Below are positions 10,523 through 22,270 of a DNA stretch of 64,000 bases, piece by piece. Position 1 is the stretch's first letter, and each line of letters opens with the position of its first letter. The DNA comes from Heligmosomoides polygyrus polygyrus (Eukaryota > Nematoda > Chromadorea > Rhabditida > Heligmosomidae). The stretch is taken from the NCBI GenBank assembly GCA_947396885.1, contig OX377206.1, positions 13,639,466 to 13,703,465 on the forward strand. Reading direction: 5' to 3'. The translations under genes were made by a program, and so were the position numbers. The notes under the pieces are model-generated. The model did no database searches. It was not told where the DNA came from and saw only the letters and a program-made list of their open reading frames with translations.

Positions 10523-11450
10523 CTACGTTTGATATAGTCTTCCGTCCTGGTGGTAGCCCAAGTTTGATCTCTGTCGAACACGTGAGCACGCCACGTACAG
10601 TTGACCATGAGAAAAAACTTGGCTGGGGAAGTATATACCGACTCTGTCGAATGTTTGTCCCTGACTCTTGTTTATTGTCATTGCGTAGGCCAAACGCACA
10701 GGAAATTGTCTCTTCTTAATTCTGCACGGTGAGGTGTCATAGGCAGGCGGATAGAATTTTATCCTAGGAATAAGGACGTATTGTCCTTTGTTCGCTCCAG
10801 TTGCAATTTTGCAGCCTAGAATGTACCTATCCATATGTTCAACGGTGAATTGCGTACCATTGCATAGACCCTGGTTGACTCTAAGATTCCGCAGAAGCAT
10901 TATGACTGCTCCTTTCTTTAGATGGAGTTCATGTGGCGGGTATCCCTGGGGTGTCAAGCTGTTTAGAAACTCCAATGTATACGTTGTTAGCTTCAGTTTC
11001 GTCATTCATAACCTCATCTATGCTTCTGTAAATCTTCTCCTGCCCAGGTAGTTTCGAAAGCACTTTGTTGTTTATCTCCAAAGAGTCGAAATTCCTAGGC
11101 GTCAAAATCGCTCTACCGACTGCAGCGGACATATCTTCTAAGGTCACTATATCACCAAATATCTCATCTGCTATATCTCCAGAGCTCAGCATATCGTCGG
11201 GCACTTTCACTTCATTGGAATCGTTTTGGAGCTCTCCGTTTCCAAGTTGAATTAGAAAGTTAGACCAACCGATTCCACCGCTGGACGCCCTCACATTCTC
11301 AGTCAATCTGTATTTAAAGAAATGAGGCCACAGTGGGGAGCTCTTGATAGAAATGTTCAGAATTTCGGACCGTCCTGCTTTTGGCACGACAGGAGGAATT
11401 TGTCTGAAATCATCTTCTAGGATAATCCAGATGCCTCCTGCCTCTTTATC
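10523..11450 (-). pseudogene. Pif1-like helicase C-terminal part of a Helitron, frameshifted
   Basis: On the minus strand near 11,390-11,440 the motif DDFRQIPPVVPKAGR (helicase motif III) is visible, followed by a frame down to about 10,960. The reading frame then shifts into LEFLNSLTPQGYPPHELHLK, then VIMLLRNLRVNQGLCNGT. Motif V AYAMTINKSQGQTFDRVGIY and motif VI YVACSRVR come last, near 10,560-10,640. The Walker A part upstream is absent; sequence above 11,450 is repeat. In intact Helitrons this domain unwinds DNA during rolling-circle transposition. Here it is a remnant. Confidence 0.8.
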
Positions 11451-12339
11451 CAGATGCCTCTAGCGCGACGTAGAGGACCTTTTTTCTGAATCGAGACGTT
11501 TAGAAATACGTGTAGTTGCCGTTGTGTCAAGCAGGAGGAGGTTATACTTCCTCTGTAGATCAGCATCCCATGTTGAATTTTGAAAGCGCCAGCACGGCGC
11601 AGCACGCCGGTGACACAATTCCTTAATTCAGATGCTTCTAGGGCGGCGTAGAGGACCTGTCCTCTGAAACCAGCACCTCAGAACACCCACCTTCTGAATG
11701 CAGAGGATCAGAAGCGCGCACAGTTGCCGCTGTGTCGAGCATGAAGAGGCTGCGCATTCCGGCAGATTCCTTGTTTCGCGTATAAATTTTCTTACGGCTC
11801 CCTTCTTGCTGGTTCCCCGTCCTGGTTCTGCCTCCAGGTCCCTTGTTCCTGGTCGATCTCTCCCCCCCCCCCCTAGGAATCGTCGTTAGTGCTCTCCCCA
11901 ATTAAGTAGCTCTCCCACGCTCACACACAACGACGGCGAGCGAACGCCCATTGCGTGTCATCGGTGTCACATCTTCTAAATCCGTACTCTCTTATTGGTA
12001 ATGGATCCCCTTACTGATCCTCTTAACTGCTCCCGCTGATTGCTAACTCCCTATAGTCCCTGCTTAGTGCTTCATTGATCCCCCTATCGACCCCCTCCCC
12101 AATGCTTCCTCCAAGTCGCTACCTCCTGGTCGCTGTCGATTCTCCACCCTCGAAGTCCCTCCTTATACTCTTCCCCCTTTAGTGGTCTTCTTATGCTAAT
12201 GGCACGAAGTCGGCGGCACGGCTTCTGAATCTGGACGCTCAGGAACACGCGTAAGTGCTGTTGTGTCAAGCAGTAAAAGGATGCGCTTTCCATGCTGCAG
12301 CAATTCCCACGTTCAATGGGAAATTTCGACCGCGCAGTT

Positions 12340-12587
12340 GGTTGATGATACAGCGTACCTCACTTATTAGATTAGATAAATAGATCATTCTACCGCTCTC
12401 GCTGTGGATGATGCGGCCTCCCTCACTTAGGTTAGATCACTCGACCGCTCCCGCCGTGGGTGATGCAGCGAACCCAGCTTAGGTTAGATCATTCGACCGC
12501 TCTCGCTGTGGGTGATGCGGCGAATGCGGCGTATTTCACTTAGATTAGATCACTCGACGGACAAACTCTTTTATATATAGGTGGTGA
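12340..12587. repeat. Tandem approx. 57-bp repeats at Helitron H1 5' end
   Basis: Four units containing TTAGATTAGATCACTCGACC, GCTCTCGCTGTGGGTGATG and CGGCGTACCTCACTTAG. Helitron H2 carries the same array at about 14,740-14,885. Confidence 0.65.
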
Positions 12588-13383
12588 TACTTATGTGGTC
12601 TTGTAGAGCATCCATGAAGGAGAACAGGGTTGAAGTTTTTTTTTTCTGCTGGCCACTGGGGTATCCAAAAACGGCAAAACATTGTCGTCTAGTACCTCAT
12701 GGATGGGAGGTCGGGGTATGCGTATTCTCCCACGCGATACTAGTGCCGGTAATTTTTCCGTATTAACCTCAAACCGATTTCGTGTAAGCTTTTCAGTTTT
12801 AGCCCAAATGGGCGCCAGAATTTCTTTAGCGCACGGGCTAACTCGGTGGTCTCCATTCTTTTCGAGCTTGTCCCAAGTCGAAACGGGTTTACTAGGAGAC
12901 AATTTTGGCCGTTTTTGGAGGCTCCAGGACGTAACTCCATTGCGACGCCTCGGCGCTGAAACACGGACGTGCGCTCGGTGACGCATGATTAGCCGCGGAG
13001 CACGGAATCTCGCCATTGTTCAAGACCCGTGACCCACGATCGATAGTATGATCAATAACGACGATAAAAGGTATTCACTTTGGTAGGAAGAAATATGTAT
13101 GCGTACGTTACACATGGCCATGAAAGCAACTGGCGTCCTTGATCAAGCGCAGGATCGGGAAAGGTGGTGTCACGACACCAGAAGAGCGGACCCCGCGACG
13201 AAGCGGGTCAAACGCTGAAAAAGAAGAAGAAGAAGAAGAAGAAGAAGGAAGAAGAAATGTGTATGAAAAAAACCTCCCTTGTAAGTGTCGAACGAAGACG
13301 ATTTCTTGCGTTCGCCGTGATTTCTGAATCGCGGTTCTGGTTGCCTGTCACACTATTCTTCTGAACTTGGGAATTGTGTATCA
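12588..13383. other. Unassigned stretch with (GAA)n microsatellite
   Basis: Lies between Helitrons H1 and H2. A pure AAG/GAA run occupies about 13,218-13,256. Minus frames of up to 141 codons exist at 12,591-13,016 but show no recognisable domain, and antisense frames of similar length overlap them. No gene is called. Confidence 0.4.
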
Positions 13384-14905
13384 CAAGTGCTCCGACACGC
13401 CTAAAGGCGCGTCTCGCACTTGCGCGCTTCGCGCGACTTTGCAGCATCATTGACCTATGGAAAGTAGTTGTTGTAAAACTTAAAATTCGCTAACATCTAG
13501 GACCTGCTGCGTGCTTTATTGGCATCAAGCTGTTCGCCACTTCGGTACCTTCATCATAGGCCTTCTCTCCGGGCCGTCCATTGGTTTGCTCTGCGCAGTA
13601 CTTCTGTCCCTCAGGTTGCTCTTCCGCAACCGTTCTCATGCTCAACATCTAGCGTTTCCAGGTATCGTTGACATCTCTTCCGAAGCCAGGTTCCCCTCAC
13701 TCGTTTCTTTTTACTGGATCTCATTCTGGTCCGCCTTTACTGGTCTTCCCTTCCCTCTTTAGTTCCCCCACCCTCCTGGTCCGAACTCCTGGCCCACTTT
13801 TTTGTTTCCACTTTTAACCCCTACTGGTCTCTTCTTGCTGGTATTCCCCTCCTGGCTCCTTCTCCAGGTTGTTCCTTTCCTTCCTGCTCGCTCTCCTGGT
13901 AAACCCTAGAGGTTCCCTTACTGCTCTTCTCTACCACATCCTTAGTGGGCCTCCCATGCTAACGGCAGACGTCGGTGACACATATTCAGGATCAGTACGC
14001 TTGTTGCGCGACGTAGAGGGCCCATATCCTGGATCCGGAAGCTCAGAAGACCCGCCTTCCGAATTAAGAAGCTCAGAAGCGCGCGCAGTCGCCGCTATGT
14101 CGAGCCTGATGAGGCTATGCATATGGCAGATTCCTTGTTCCCCGTATGAATTCCCTTACGGCTCCCTTCTTGTTGGTTCCTAGTTCTGGTCCCGACTCCA
14201 GGTCCCTTCTTCCAGGTAGAACCCCTCCACCTCGGAATCCTCCTTACTACTCTCCCCAATTAAGTAGCTCTCCCACGCTCACACACGACGAAGGCGAACG
14301 AACGCTCATTGCGTGTCATCGATGTCACATCTTTTAAATCCGTACCCTCTTACTGGTAATGGATCCCCTTACTGATCCTCTTAACTGCTCCCCCTGATTG
14401 TTAACTCCCTACTGGTCCCTCTTTAATGCCTAAACCCTTCTTGGTGTCACCTCCTAGCCTGCTTCATTGATCCCCCTATCGCCCTCCCGCATCTCGATGC
14501 TTCCTCCAAGTCGCTACCACCTGATCGCTGTCAGTTCTCCACCCTCGAAGTCTCCCCTTATACTTTTACCCCTTTAGTGGTCTTCTTATGCTAATGGCAT
14601 AAAGTCGGCGACACGGCTTCTGAATCTGGACGCTCAGGAACGCGCGTAGGTGCTGTTGTGTCAAGCATTAAAAGGATGCGCTTCCATGCTGCAACAATTC
14701 CCACGTTCAATGGAAAATTTTTACTGCGCTGTGGATGATACAGCGTAGCTCACTTAGATTAGATCACTCGACCGTTCTCGCTGTGGATGATGCGGCGTAC
14801 CTAACTTAGGTTAGATCATTCGACCGCTCTCGCTGTGGGTGATGCGGCGTACCTCACTTAGATTATATCACTCGACGGACAAACTCTTTTATATATAGGT
14901 GGTGA
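13384..14905 (-). mobile_element. Helitron H2 (minus, non-coding)
   Basis: The 5' end at 14,905 (TCACCACCTATATATAAAAG after host A) and the 3' end at 13,384 (GCGCGAAGCGCGCAAGTGC, GACGCGCCTTTAGGCGTGTC and GCACTTG before host T) match H1. The 5' kilobase shares the H1 repeats (for example the cgtgtcatcg block and the 57-bp array). No helicase frame is found. It is a non-autonomous relative inserted about 0.8 kb from H1 in the same orientation. Confidence 0.7.
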
Positions 14906-15064
14906 TAGAGCTCCGACCGAAATTCTGGAGGTGCGAATTAAATCGTCACCAAGCTCTTGCCTACTCAATGGCATGTGCTGATGAAATTTGGGCCTATTCG
15001 GCATCGTACAGATGTTTACAAAAGTTAAAGCGATAAAGGACAACGATAATCAGTCTACTTTGGG

Positions 15065-15260
15065 ATGCGCCATGCATACACCCTCCACGGGATATCGCGG
15101 AGGCAATTCGAATGCGTTTTTGGCTTACACAATGACCTGCGGTGGACAGGCATTTCAAGCGACCATTTAAGTGTTGTATCCTTCACAGACAAATCTGGTT
15201 GCAATTCACAGGCCGCGAAGGGATTGAGGCTTGATAGGCCTGGGTGGAAATCTAAAAGTT
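15065..15260 (-). mobile_element. tRNA-derived SINE, 3' part (minus)
   Basis: The reverse complement contains GCCTCCGCGATATCCCG and TGGATGCGCC-like ends that align with 38,195-38,245 of the full SINE. The body around GACCTGCGGTGGACAGG is also shared. The tRNA head is divergent or lost. Confidence 0.5.
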
Positions 15261-15446
15261 TTATAGTCTAAAAATAAATTGACGTACTTCTTAAAATTCT
15301 CGTTATGATCTTCGTGGTTATCTTTAGCTCTCTTATTTCAGTGCGATCTGGTGTACACATTCTTCCATCTAATCCTTAGAAATATTCATAACTGCAATAT
15401 TCATAACTACATTGGTAGGTGTTGTTTCCTTCCCGTATTGTCTTTT

Positions 15447-15655
15447 GGGCGCGTGTAGCGCAGTCGGAGGAGGCGCGACTGTCGCGTGCACCCGATACCA
15501 GGTTCCTGGTTCGGATTTCCCGCCCAGGCCAACCAAGCCTTCCATCCCTCCGGAGTCGTTGAATTGGTACCAGACCTGTCTGGGAAGCATAAAGCGCTGA
15601 CTTGTTCATCGTCTGGCCACCGCAAGTCATTGTACGGCCAAATACGCCTTCATGT
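15447..15655 (+). mobile_element. tRNA-derived SINE (plus), inserted in mariner
   Basis: Head GGGCGCGTGTAGCGCAGTCG contains an A box, and GGTTCGGATTTCCCG is B-box-like. The body ends around AATACGCCTTCATGTC, where mariner transposase sequence begins directly. The SINE therefore cuts off the C-terminal third of the mariner gene. Confidence 0.65.
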
Positions 15656-16280
15656 CTCACTTTTGCGACATAAGGACGCGCGTTGTCGTGCAGCAGGAGG
15701 ACATTTTCCCGTTCTGGACGTTTTTGGCGCATGGCACCGAAAAAGGCTGTCTTGGAGCCGGTCCCCCGCTGCGAGCCATTTGCTCTGCGGGTGTGGTTAA
15801 CATAAAGCACCCAGCTTTCGTCGTCAGTAACAGTGTCCTTCAGAGAGCTCTTTCTGTGCGAGCGAAGAAGCAGCGACTCAGCAGCACTGATTCGGCATGC
15901 ATTGTCAGAGTCCAGCAGCTCATGTTGTACCCAAGGCGACAAAACTTTGCGGTACCCAAAGATCTCCAGCTGCTTCATGACGGTGCTTCGCGTACATCCA
16001 AGTGTCGCCGCCAATTCGCGAGTGGTTGAATTTGGCTTCACCTTGAAGGCTTCGCGCAAGCTGTCTTCTTTCACAACAGAGGGACGTCCGGAACGAGGTC
16101 GATCTTCGAGAGAGATATCTCCAGCCTTGAGGCGCTGATACCAACGGGCCACTGTGAAATAGTGAATGACTTCCCCTTGAATGCAGGGCAGATGTTGGAG
16201 GTTGCAGTCCTTGCAGAAAAGTTTTGCAGAAGTTCGTAGTGGACGATAGGTCTTAGGCTGCTGCTGCTTATCGTTGACAT
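15656..16280 (-). pseudogene. Mariner transposase, C-terminally truncated
   Basis: The minus frame reads HYELLQNFSARTATSNICPA in the N-terminal helix-turn-helix. After a frameshift near 16,155 it continues ARWYQRLKAGDISLEDRPRS, GRPS, LAATLGCTRSTVMKQLEIFG, TDDESWVLYVNHTRR and LLLHDNARPYVAKV. The DDE Asp residues in TDDE and HDNARP are present. The third catalytic Asp region (YSPDLAPSD in relatives) is missing because the SINE lies there. Family is mariner, as in SETMAR-type transposases. Confidence 0.8.
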
Positions 16281-16432
16281 TGTTGCTGCATTCGTACTCG
16301 ACGAGGCCCTATATAGTATGCTTGGAAGCTTCGAGAATGTACTGTGACGTCACCACACAAGACCCATGCTGTAAGAGCTCTAACAAATTTAACAGGCAGT
16401 AGCGTAACGTGTTGCAAGACTTTTCGATCAAC
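16281..16432. other. Short unassigned spacer
   Basis: Between the mariner remnant and duplication unit I. No terminal inverted repeat of the mariner is recognised. Confidence 0.3.
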
Positions 16433-16695
16433 CTACTATTTGAGTTTGACTATTTAGAGAAATCGTATTTTTCGATTTTACTATTTCCACGTCAAATTGG
16501 GCACTTTTCTAAATAGACCTAATGCTTTTGAAGTCAAAATGAACATCTTCCAAATCAAAACGAGCTCCTTTCACATTAAATTAGGGACTCTCCAAAATTG
16601 TTAGAATAGTTTTTGCTCAAGATAAATTTTGGCATTCTTTGAAGTTTTCATACACCTGCCCAATTTTTGAATACGTTATTTCAAATTTTGTAAGA

Positions 16696-17071
16696 TTATC
16701 ATTACCTTTGCGGCAAAGCGGTGGCCCTAACCTTAACCGTAACTCAGGGACGCAGAGTTTGCCGCCGGCGGCGGCGAGCGATGCCGTGCCTCAGCTGCAC
16801 ACTTGCGGTGGTATGTTGGACGGCGGCAGTGGCGCCGCAGGTACGGCAGCGTTCTCCCTGTCTGCGCTCTACCCGACTGCGGCAGTGATCGGCTAGAGCG
16901 CCGACAGAAAGCGAATAGGTGCAGTAGGTTCCGACTGAAAGGGTACAGTGCATCTGGCGCTTGCCGCCAGCAAGACTCCTGTGTGCGCGAGCGGCGCGCT
17001 TCACGAGTTTTGCCGCTCATCGCCCCCCGCTTGCCGAAAAAGTGTACGAAGGAATTTAAAGCCCGTTTTAA
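16696..17071. mobile_element. GC-rich MITE (unit I copy)
   Basis: Homologous to the better-preserved MITE at 33,029-33,396. The right end reads GCTTGCCGAAAAAGTGTACG; the left end is reduced to CCTTTGCGGCAAAGCGG. Overlapping frames on both strands are artefacts of GC-rich palindromic sequence. Confidence 0.55.
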
Positions 17072-17627
17072 AGAGCAGGAAAGTGGTCATTTCTAGTGCC
17101 AAGAGGAGAGAATGCGCCATGCTTTCTTCCAAGACGTCGCAATTTTTATTCGAATGATAGCAAAATTTCTCTTTGCACGGGGTTTTACACCTGTAAACGA
17201 TATAGCAAAAACAATTCTAAGAAACACGCTTATCCTAACTTTGATGCTTCATGTGAGTAGTTCTTGCACTAAAACCAGACAAAAATCGCGACATGCTTTT
17301 TAAGCGCATTGTGCGCTCTCGCTCTCTCGTCTTGCACTAAATGGTTGCTGCCTTTATACGCCTTTAAAACAAAGTACAATTTGTTACCTTTCTTTAAAAA
17401 AAATGTTGTAAAATTATTACATTTATTCAGCTGAGCTAAAAATTTCAAATAAAATTATACCAAATTTTCATTGAACAAAAAATATTCTAGACATCTTGAA
17501 TCTCTGTAATTTAAACTGTAGGAAGCTCGTTTCGATTTGGAAGACGTTCACTTTGATTTTATTGGCATCGAGTTTGTTTAAAAGAGTGTTCAATTTGACG
17601 TGAAGGGCGTTCAGTTTGACGTGAAGA

Positions 17628-18879
17628 TCCTACTATATATAAAAGAGTAAGCGGTTGTCCGTCCGTCTGTCCGTCCGTCTGCCTATCCGTCTGGCCTTTC
17701 CTATCCTAGACGTCGAGTAACAGGCGTCCGGGTTCAGACCATGTGTCACCCATGTCAGTCGAGAGGGTCAGAAGGCGTGTCACCGATGTCGCGCAAAGGG
17801 CTTTCGTACTCACCATCAGAAGACATGTCACCGACGTCGTTCTACAGGCGTCCGAATTCAGAAAAGGTGTCACCGACGTCGTTCAACAGACGTCCGGGTT
17901 CGGAAGAGCTGTCGCCGAAGTCGCGCAAAGGGAGAAGGGGGGGATCAGGTACAGAAGACATGTCAGCGATGTCCTTCAAAAGACGTCCGGCTTTAGAAGA
18001 CGAGTCAACGATGTCGATTAAACGATGTCCGGGTTCAGGCATGTCACCGATGTCACGCCGTGAGCGTGGGAGGACAAGTTTGTGGGGGGGGGGAATATCT
18101 TGAAAAGTGAAATTCTTGAAATTCGTGAAAGTGACCTGGAAGGGGGAGGGGGGCTGGAGGTGACACGGAGACGGGGAACCAGTAATACGGGATCTCTAAA
18201 ATGGGGTCAGTAGACGGGACCAAGGGAATGGGGAAACCAATAATGGTGTTCAGTAGACGGTTACCAATAAGGGAACAAGAAAGGAGGAGTTAATTAAGGA
18301 TGGTTACCAATAAGGGCAATCAAAAAGAAGGGGTCCAGCAGCTGAAGTGGGCAAGAGGGGACCACTAAAGGATGACCTGTTCGAGAGAACCAGTAAGGTG
18401 GGGTGGGGAGGGGGGGGGGGGGGGTGGCGTCCGGATTCAAAAGATGTGTCAGTGTTGTGGGGCAACGGGCTTCCGCGTTCAGAAGACGTGTCTCCGATGT
18501 CGGTCAAAGGCCGCTTGGGATTGCAAGACGTGTCACCGACGTACAGAGGCAGGCGCGTTCGCTTATCCGTTTAGTATCTCTTATTATTGACAGTTTTGAG
18601 GAAAACATTTTTCTAAAACATAGGAGAGAGGTTATCTCCTCAATGGATGATATCTGTGTGATTCTTTCCATCTTCTAACAGTGATGACTTTATTGGGAAC
18701 TTCATTTCAAGAGAGCAGTTATATGAAACAGCTGTATCACAATCGCAGAAGGTTTCGGACATGAGCAAACCGAATCAGCATGGTATGTGTCTATGTAAAG
18801 AAGTTTTTCAGGGTTTCAGGGTTTGTGGGGGAAGCCCCCAACCAGACGTTTGGCGGCCGCTAGGCCGTTGAACGTCTGG
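17628..18879 (+). mobile_element. Helitron H4 (plus, non-coding)
   Basis: Starts TCCTACTATATATAAAAGAG after host A. It ends with hairpin CGGCCGCTAGGCCG, then TTGAACGTCTGG before host T. CTGG satisfies CTRR. The empty site is preserved at about 33,954-33,962 in duplication unit II (gaagatcgtttat). It carries no transposase. Confidence 0.8.
17690..18060 (+). repeat. Approx. 43-bp tandem repeats in Helitron H4
   Basis: Units of the form GTGTCACCGACGTCGTTCAA followed by CAGACGTCCGGGTTCAGAAG repeat about eight times. Because the unit often keeps frame, a 120-codon open frame with repeated SPTSF-RRPGSE results. It has no recognised domain and is best regarded as a by-product of the repeat. Confidence 0.65.
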
Positions 18880-19021
18880 TAGTTTATATTCGAAGTCGAG
18901 TGTTCGAAGGTTCTGGCCATTTGAAACCATTAGAATATTAGAAAGTTTTGTGAGAACATTGCTATAGCCACAGTGCCTTTCAGAGTGGTTTAGCTAAGCT
19001 CTTTTGACTTCATTGTTTCAG

Positions 19022-19964
19022 GTCACGTAAAGCATCTAGCACTCCTAGCCACTGGTCAGGCACCGGATACTTACGTGAAGTCGTACATTCGTCCCGATCC
19101 TCAGAATCTCACCAAACGGAAGACCCAGGTGGTGAAAGCGAGTCAAAATCCGACCTTCAACAGAGAGGTGAGGCGTTGTCTATTCTTGTTCAGCGTTGTT
19201 GTACTCGTTGAGGTGGTGGATATGCGGCTCTCCTCTGGTTTAGTTAGTTTCTTTGAAGTCGTCTATAGAAATATTTTGTGGTGAAAGGAACGTGAAGCGT
19301 AATGGGGTTAGATTTGTTGGCATTGCCGTCTAAAATCTGAGGATTCGGATCCGCGCAAGAAACGTTTTGCCTCTCACATCTAAAAAGATATCTGTCTTCG
19401 TGGACTTTAATGATGATTTTAAACGTCAAAAATAACTTTTTGGCAATAATGCTATGGTCATTTAATCAATATTTTCGCTATCCTGACATGTAGGAGAGAT
19501 TTTGGACATTGTGTTCATGGATATCGGTTCAACGTCTGATTCTGCGCAGACCTCAGGATCCATGTACAGTATAATTTTGCTTTTAATTGTTTTCGAATAT
19601 TCGAATGGTTTCGAATGCTCACTGGTTTCGAGTGTTCGAATTCGAGTATATTTGAAATAAGCAGTTTGAAATTCGAATGAAAATCATTCGAAAGCTTACT
19701 TGAATAAATCATTCGAGCGCAAGTATAGTCCTTGTCTAGGTGTAAAATTCTTTCTTTGTCTAGGTGTACTACGTCATAGTGGGTGGCGAGCATGTACTGT
19801 CGACGCGTGTACTGGAGGTGTCGGTGTGGAACTCTGGAGGCCTGATGGATAACAACAAGCTGTATCTGCTGTACATTCCTCTTCAGAAGCTGAAGAATCG
19901 GCCGGAAGACAGAAAAGGCAATCGGGTACTGGAGGGGTGGTTTGCGTTTGACAAGAATGTTTGA
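19022..19964 (+). CDS. C2-domain terminal exon pair, copy B
   Basis: Exon 1 (19,022-19,167) follows TTTCAG and encodes HVKHLALLATGQAPDTYVKS, YIRPDPQNLTKRKTQVVKAS and QNPTFNRE, ending at GTGAG. Exon 2 (19,764-19,964) follows TCTAG and encodes VYYVIVGGEHVLSTRVLEVS, VWNSGGLMDNNKLYLLYIPL and, after a charged linker, LEGWFAFDKNV, then stop. Joined, it forms the second half of a C2 domain (NPTFN, SVWN). VWNSGG replaces the usual Asp-rich calcium loop. RIM-type, PI3K-C2-type or rabphilin-like proteins are candidates; I cannot choose. Whether upstream exons exist is not seen, so it may be a duplicated gene end. Confidence 0.6.
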
Positions 19965-20651
19965 GTTTCTCGAATTTAGTCGTTGTTTATGTCAAAAAGG
20001 GTCGATTGTGTGTATATGTATTATTAAGGATGAAAGAATCAGTGATCAGCCATATTTTGTACAACGCTGGCGTTCAGCCTGGCCAGTTTTCCGTGCTTGT
20101 GTGTTAATAATTCTATAGACAAGGGTGCATGTGATACTAGTTTGTTTTCTACACGGTACACATACATATTGATTAGCTAGTTATTCACATCGATGGATAA
20201 TCTCGAATCTTTGCATTATGATCGCATATCGTGTAGATTTTCTGGTGTTATTGATGACAGCCTTATCAGCCTTCGATATTCAATTCGGCTTCTTTGTAAA
20301 CACTCTGTTCCCTCTTCCTTCTCAGCAACTGTTCCGTCGTCTTTGTTCTTCTTAAGTCTGATCGGGTATTCACGAGCAACTACTGCTGTCTGTTAGAGTT
20401 TCGCTCTTGATCTGGCATCTGCAAACAAAGTCGAATGCCATCTGTGATATAATGATTTGTCGCTGATGTAAATTAAATAATCCTTTCATATATTGCACTG
20501 GAGTAACTCAAAAATGACTCGATAAAGACCCGATTGCGATCCGTATGCGGTGGATGTGCGAGTTTCCGTACCTGTCGGGATTTTGCCCGATCGGTACAAG
20601 GGGCGTGGCAATGGAGACGCTAGCAAATCATAGCGCTGATTGCACGGGCCC

Positions 20652-20791
20652 TAAGGCCTATGTCATACCATCGCTCACCCCAACGAAGCCTAATGATAGG
20701 CTCCCATATCGACTCACCGCTTCGCGCGATCGATATGGGAGCTTATCATTAGGTTTCGCTCGGGGTGAGCGAATATATAACATAGGCCTAA
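20652..20791. mobile_element. Palindromic foldback MITE (unit I)
   Basis: AAGGCCTATGTCATACCATC GCTCACCCC is mirrored by GGGGTGAGCG AATATATAACATAGGCCT, with TAATGATA...TATCATTA and ATATCG inner arms. The same element is at 35,703-35,842 in the same position of unit II. A third copy is at 61,126-61,268. Confidence 0.7.
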
Positions 20792-21109
20792 AGCAGTAGC
20801 GTGGGCCTAAGGTATCGCACTATGCTGGAATTCCTTGATGTTTTTCATCTCCAGGTCCTCTAAAATTACGATGATTACCCGGTTTCATAGCCTGTACACT
20901 GCTGGACATAATGATAGACCCACTCAAATTTTTGTGTTTTTTCTTGTTTTTCTAGGAATTGTGGGCCGCCTCGAACAAATTTCACTACAGTTACAATGTC
21001 ACAGAAAGAGCAAAGATTTAGCAGAAAGAACTTCTCAGTTGAAAAAGAACAAACTTCATAAAAACTTTATTTTCGTCTCCAAATGTTTTCCTTAAGGGCT
21101 CATAACTTC

Positions 21110-22270
21110 AGACTCACCAAGCAATAGAAGGTTCTACATGGTTTACAACAACAAATTTAAACAGGAACAACAATATCAGTAATCAGTAGGGCCTCCTCGA
21201 CGTTCGATGACGAATTAAACGATAGGTCATACTTGAAATCAGCTTATTCACGAGGTTGCCGTCTAAGGCGTGCCAGGCCTCCACAATCGCCTTTTTTTAG
21301 CTCAAAAGTGGTCTTATAATGCTTATTATTCATGTAGATATAGCGCACCATAAAGCCCCAAATATTTTCCACAGGATTGAGGACTAGCGTATTGGCCGGC
21401 CAATTCAAAGTCGGAATGTGATGACGTTGCAGCCACCCTCTAGTGCTACCCCTCACATGAATCGGGGTGTTATCCTGCTGAAATACCAAATTTCGTTGTG
21501 GATTTATCCACCAGAAGCGAAGAACACCATGTTCCGAAGCAAACTGGTACTGAGCCGAGTTCATCTTTTTCGGAACGAAGAGCAATTTGACTCGTCCAGT
21601 CGAACAGATGGCTGCCCACACCATCACTCCACCACCACTGAAGTTGCGTTTTGAAAAGAAGAGTATCTCCTTCCTCAGATCGTGCCAGTAGTTGCGAAAC
21701 CCATCAGGTCCATCACAATTGAACTTCTTTTCATCGGACCACACAATCTGAAACAGAGAAAATAGCAGACGCTATGACACGAGAACTCCATTACCTTTCA
21801 CCAGTCGGTGCTTATGTTTTGAAGTGCAAAAAGAAGTCGATTTTGGCGATTCGCGGTTGTAATGAGTGGGCACAGAGCATCCGTCGTCGTACGATGTGTG
21901 TGCTCTTCGATAAGATGCGTCGTAGTGTTCTGGAGGAAATTCCCAGGTTGAGGTTTGCTTTGATCTGAGCGGACGTCAACAAGGAGTTCGCTGTTACTCG
22001 CTCTATTGCTCTTCTATCTCGCTCTGTCGTGCTTAGTTTTCTTCCTGTAGGCCTCGTGGCACCGCACACATCTGTATTGTTCACATACGAGTTGACAACA
22101 CGATGGGAACGTCCAATTTTCTTAGCAATGCTACGGTTGCTCATGCCGCAGCTCTTGCACGTATCCGCATTAGTAGGAACTTGTGTGAATGCCAAATTAC
22201 ATCAGAAATAGGTGCCTCAGTCCATCTCTGGGGTACACAAGAGTGCTGTGCAAAATTTTTAATCTTGTGT
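21110..22270 (-). pseudogene. Tc3-clade transposase with 47-bp intron (unit I)
   Basis: Two exons on the minus strand. The N-terminal exon (22,195 to about 21,795) has GMSNRSIAKKIGRSHRVVNS and SRTLRRILSKSTHIVRRRML, a paired-like helix-turn-helix. A GTAATGG...TTTCAG intron (21,794-21,748) follows. The second exon reads IVWSDEKKFNCDGPDG, GGGVMVWAAI, NLVFQQDNTPIHV and LNPVENIWGF, holding D, D and E catalytic residues. A frame disruption just before the intron (around 21,830) breaks the link between exons in this copy. Terminal inverted repeats were not delimited. The enzyme would cut and paste at TA targets. Confidence 0.8.

Larger units (their letters stand above)
10349..12587 (-). mobile_element. 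Helitron H1 (minus, with helicase remnant)
   Basis: On the minus strand the element starts at 12,587 with TCACCACCTATATATAAAAG, preceded by host A. It ends at 10,349 with a compound hairpin (GCGTATCGC-type arms around GCCGTTAGGC, flanked by GCGAAGCGGGCAAGTGC and GCACTTG), followed by host T. This A|T insertion context and 5' TC fit Helitrons; the 3' end is CTTG rather than the usual CTRR. Contents are a helicase fragment (10,523-11,450), a subterminal set of repeats (11,450-12,310) and tandem approx. 57-bp repeats (12,340-12,555). The Rep domain is missing, so it is non-autonomous. Confidence 0.75.

Noticed and set aside
12591..13016. 141-codon minus-strand frame between two Helitrons
   Set aside because: No domain, overlapped by antisense frames of similar length, and single copy; could not be supported as a gene.
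13164..13364. Lysine-rich frame around 13,218
   Set aside because: Encoded by a (GAA)n microsatellite.
16733..17020. Overlapping GC-rich frames on both strands (also 33,044-33,315)
   Set aside because: They lie within a palindromic MITE; open in several frames because of composition.
17690..18060. Possible CRISPR-like repeat array
   Set aside because: Units are contiguous degenerate tandem repeats without unique spacers, and the host is a eukaryote.
17741..18103. 120-codon open frame on the plus strand
   Set aside because: It is generated by the 43-bp tandem repeats of a non-coding Helitron; the other frames over the same repeats are also partly open.
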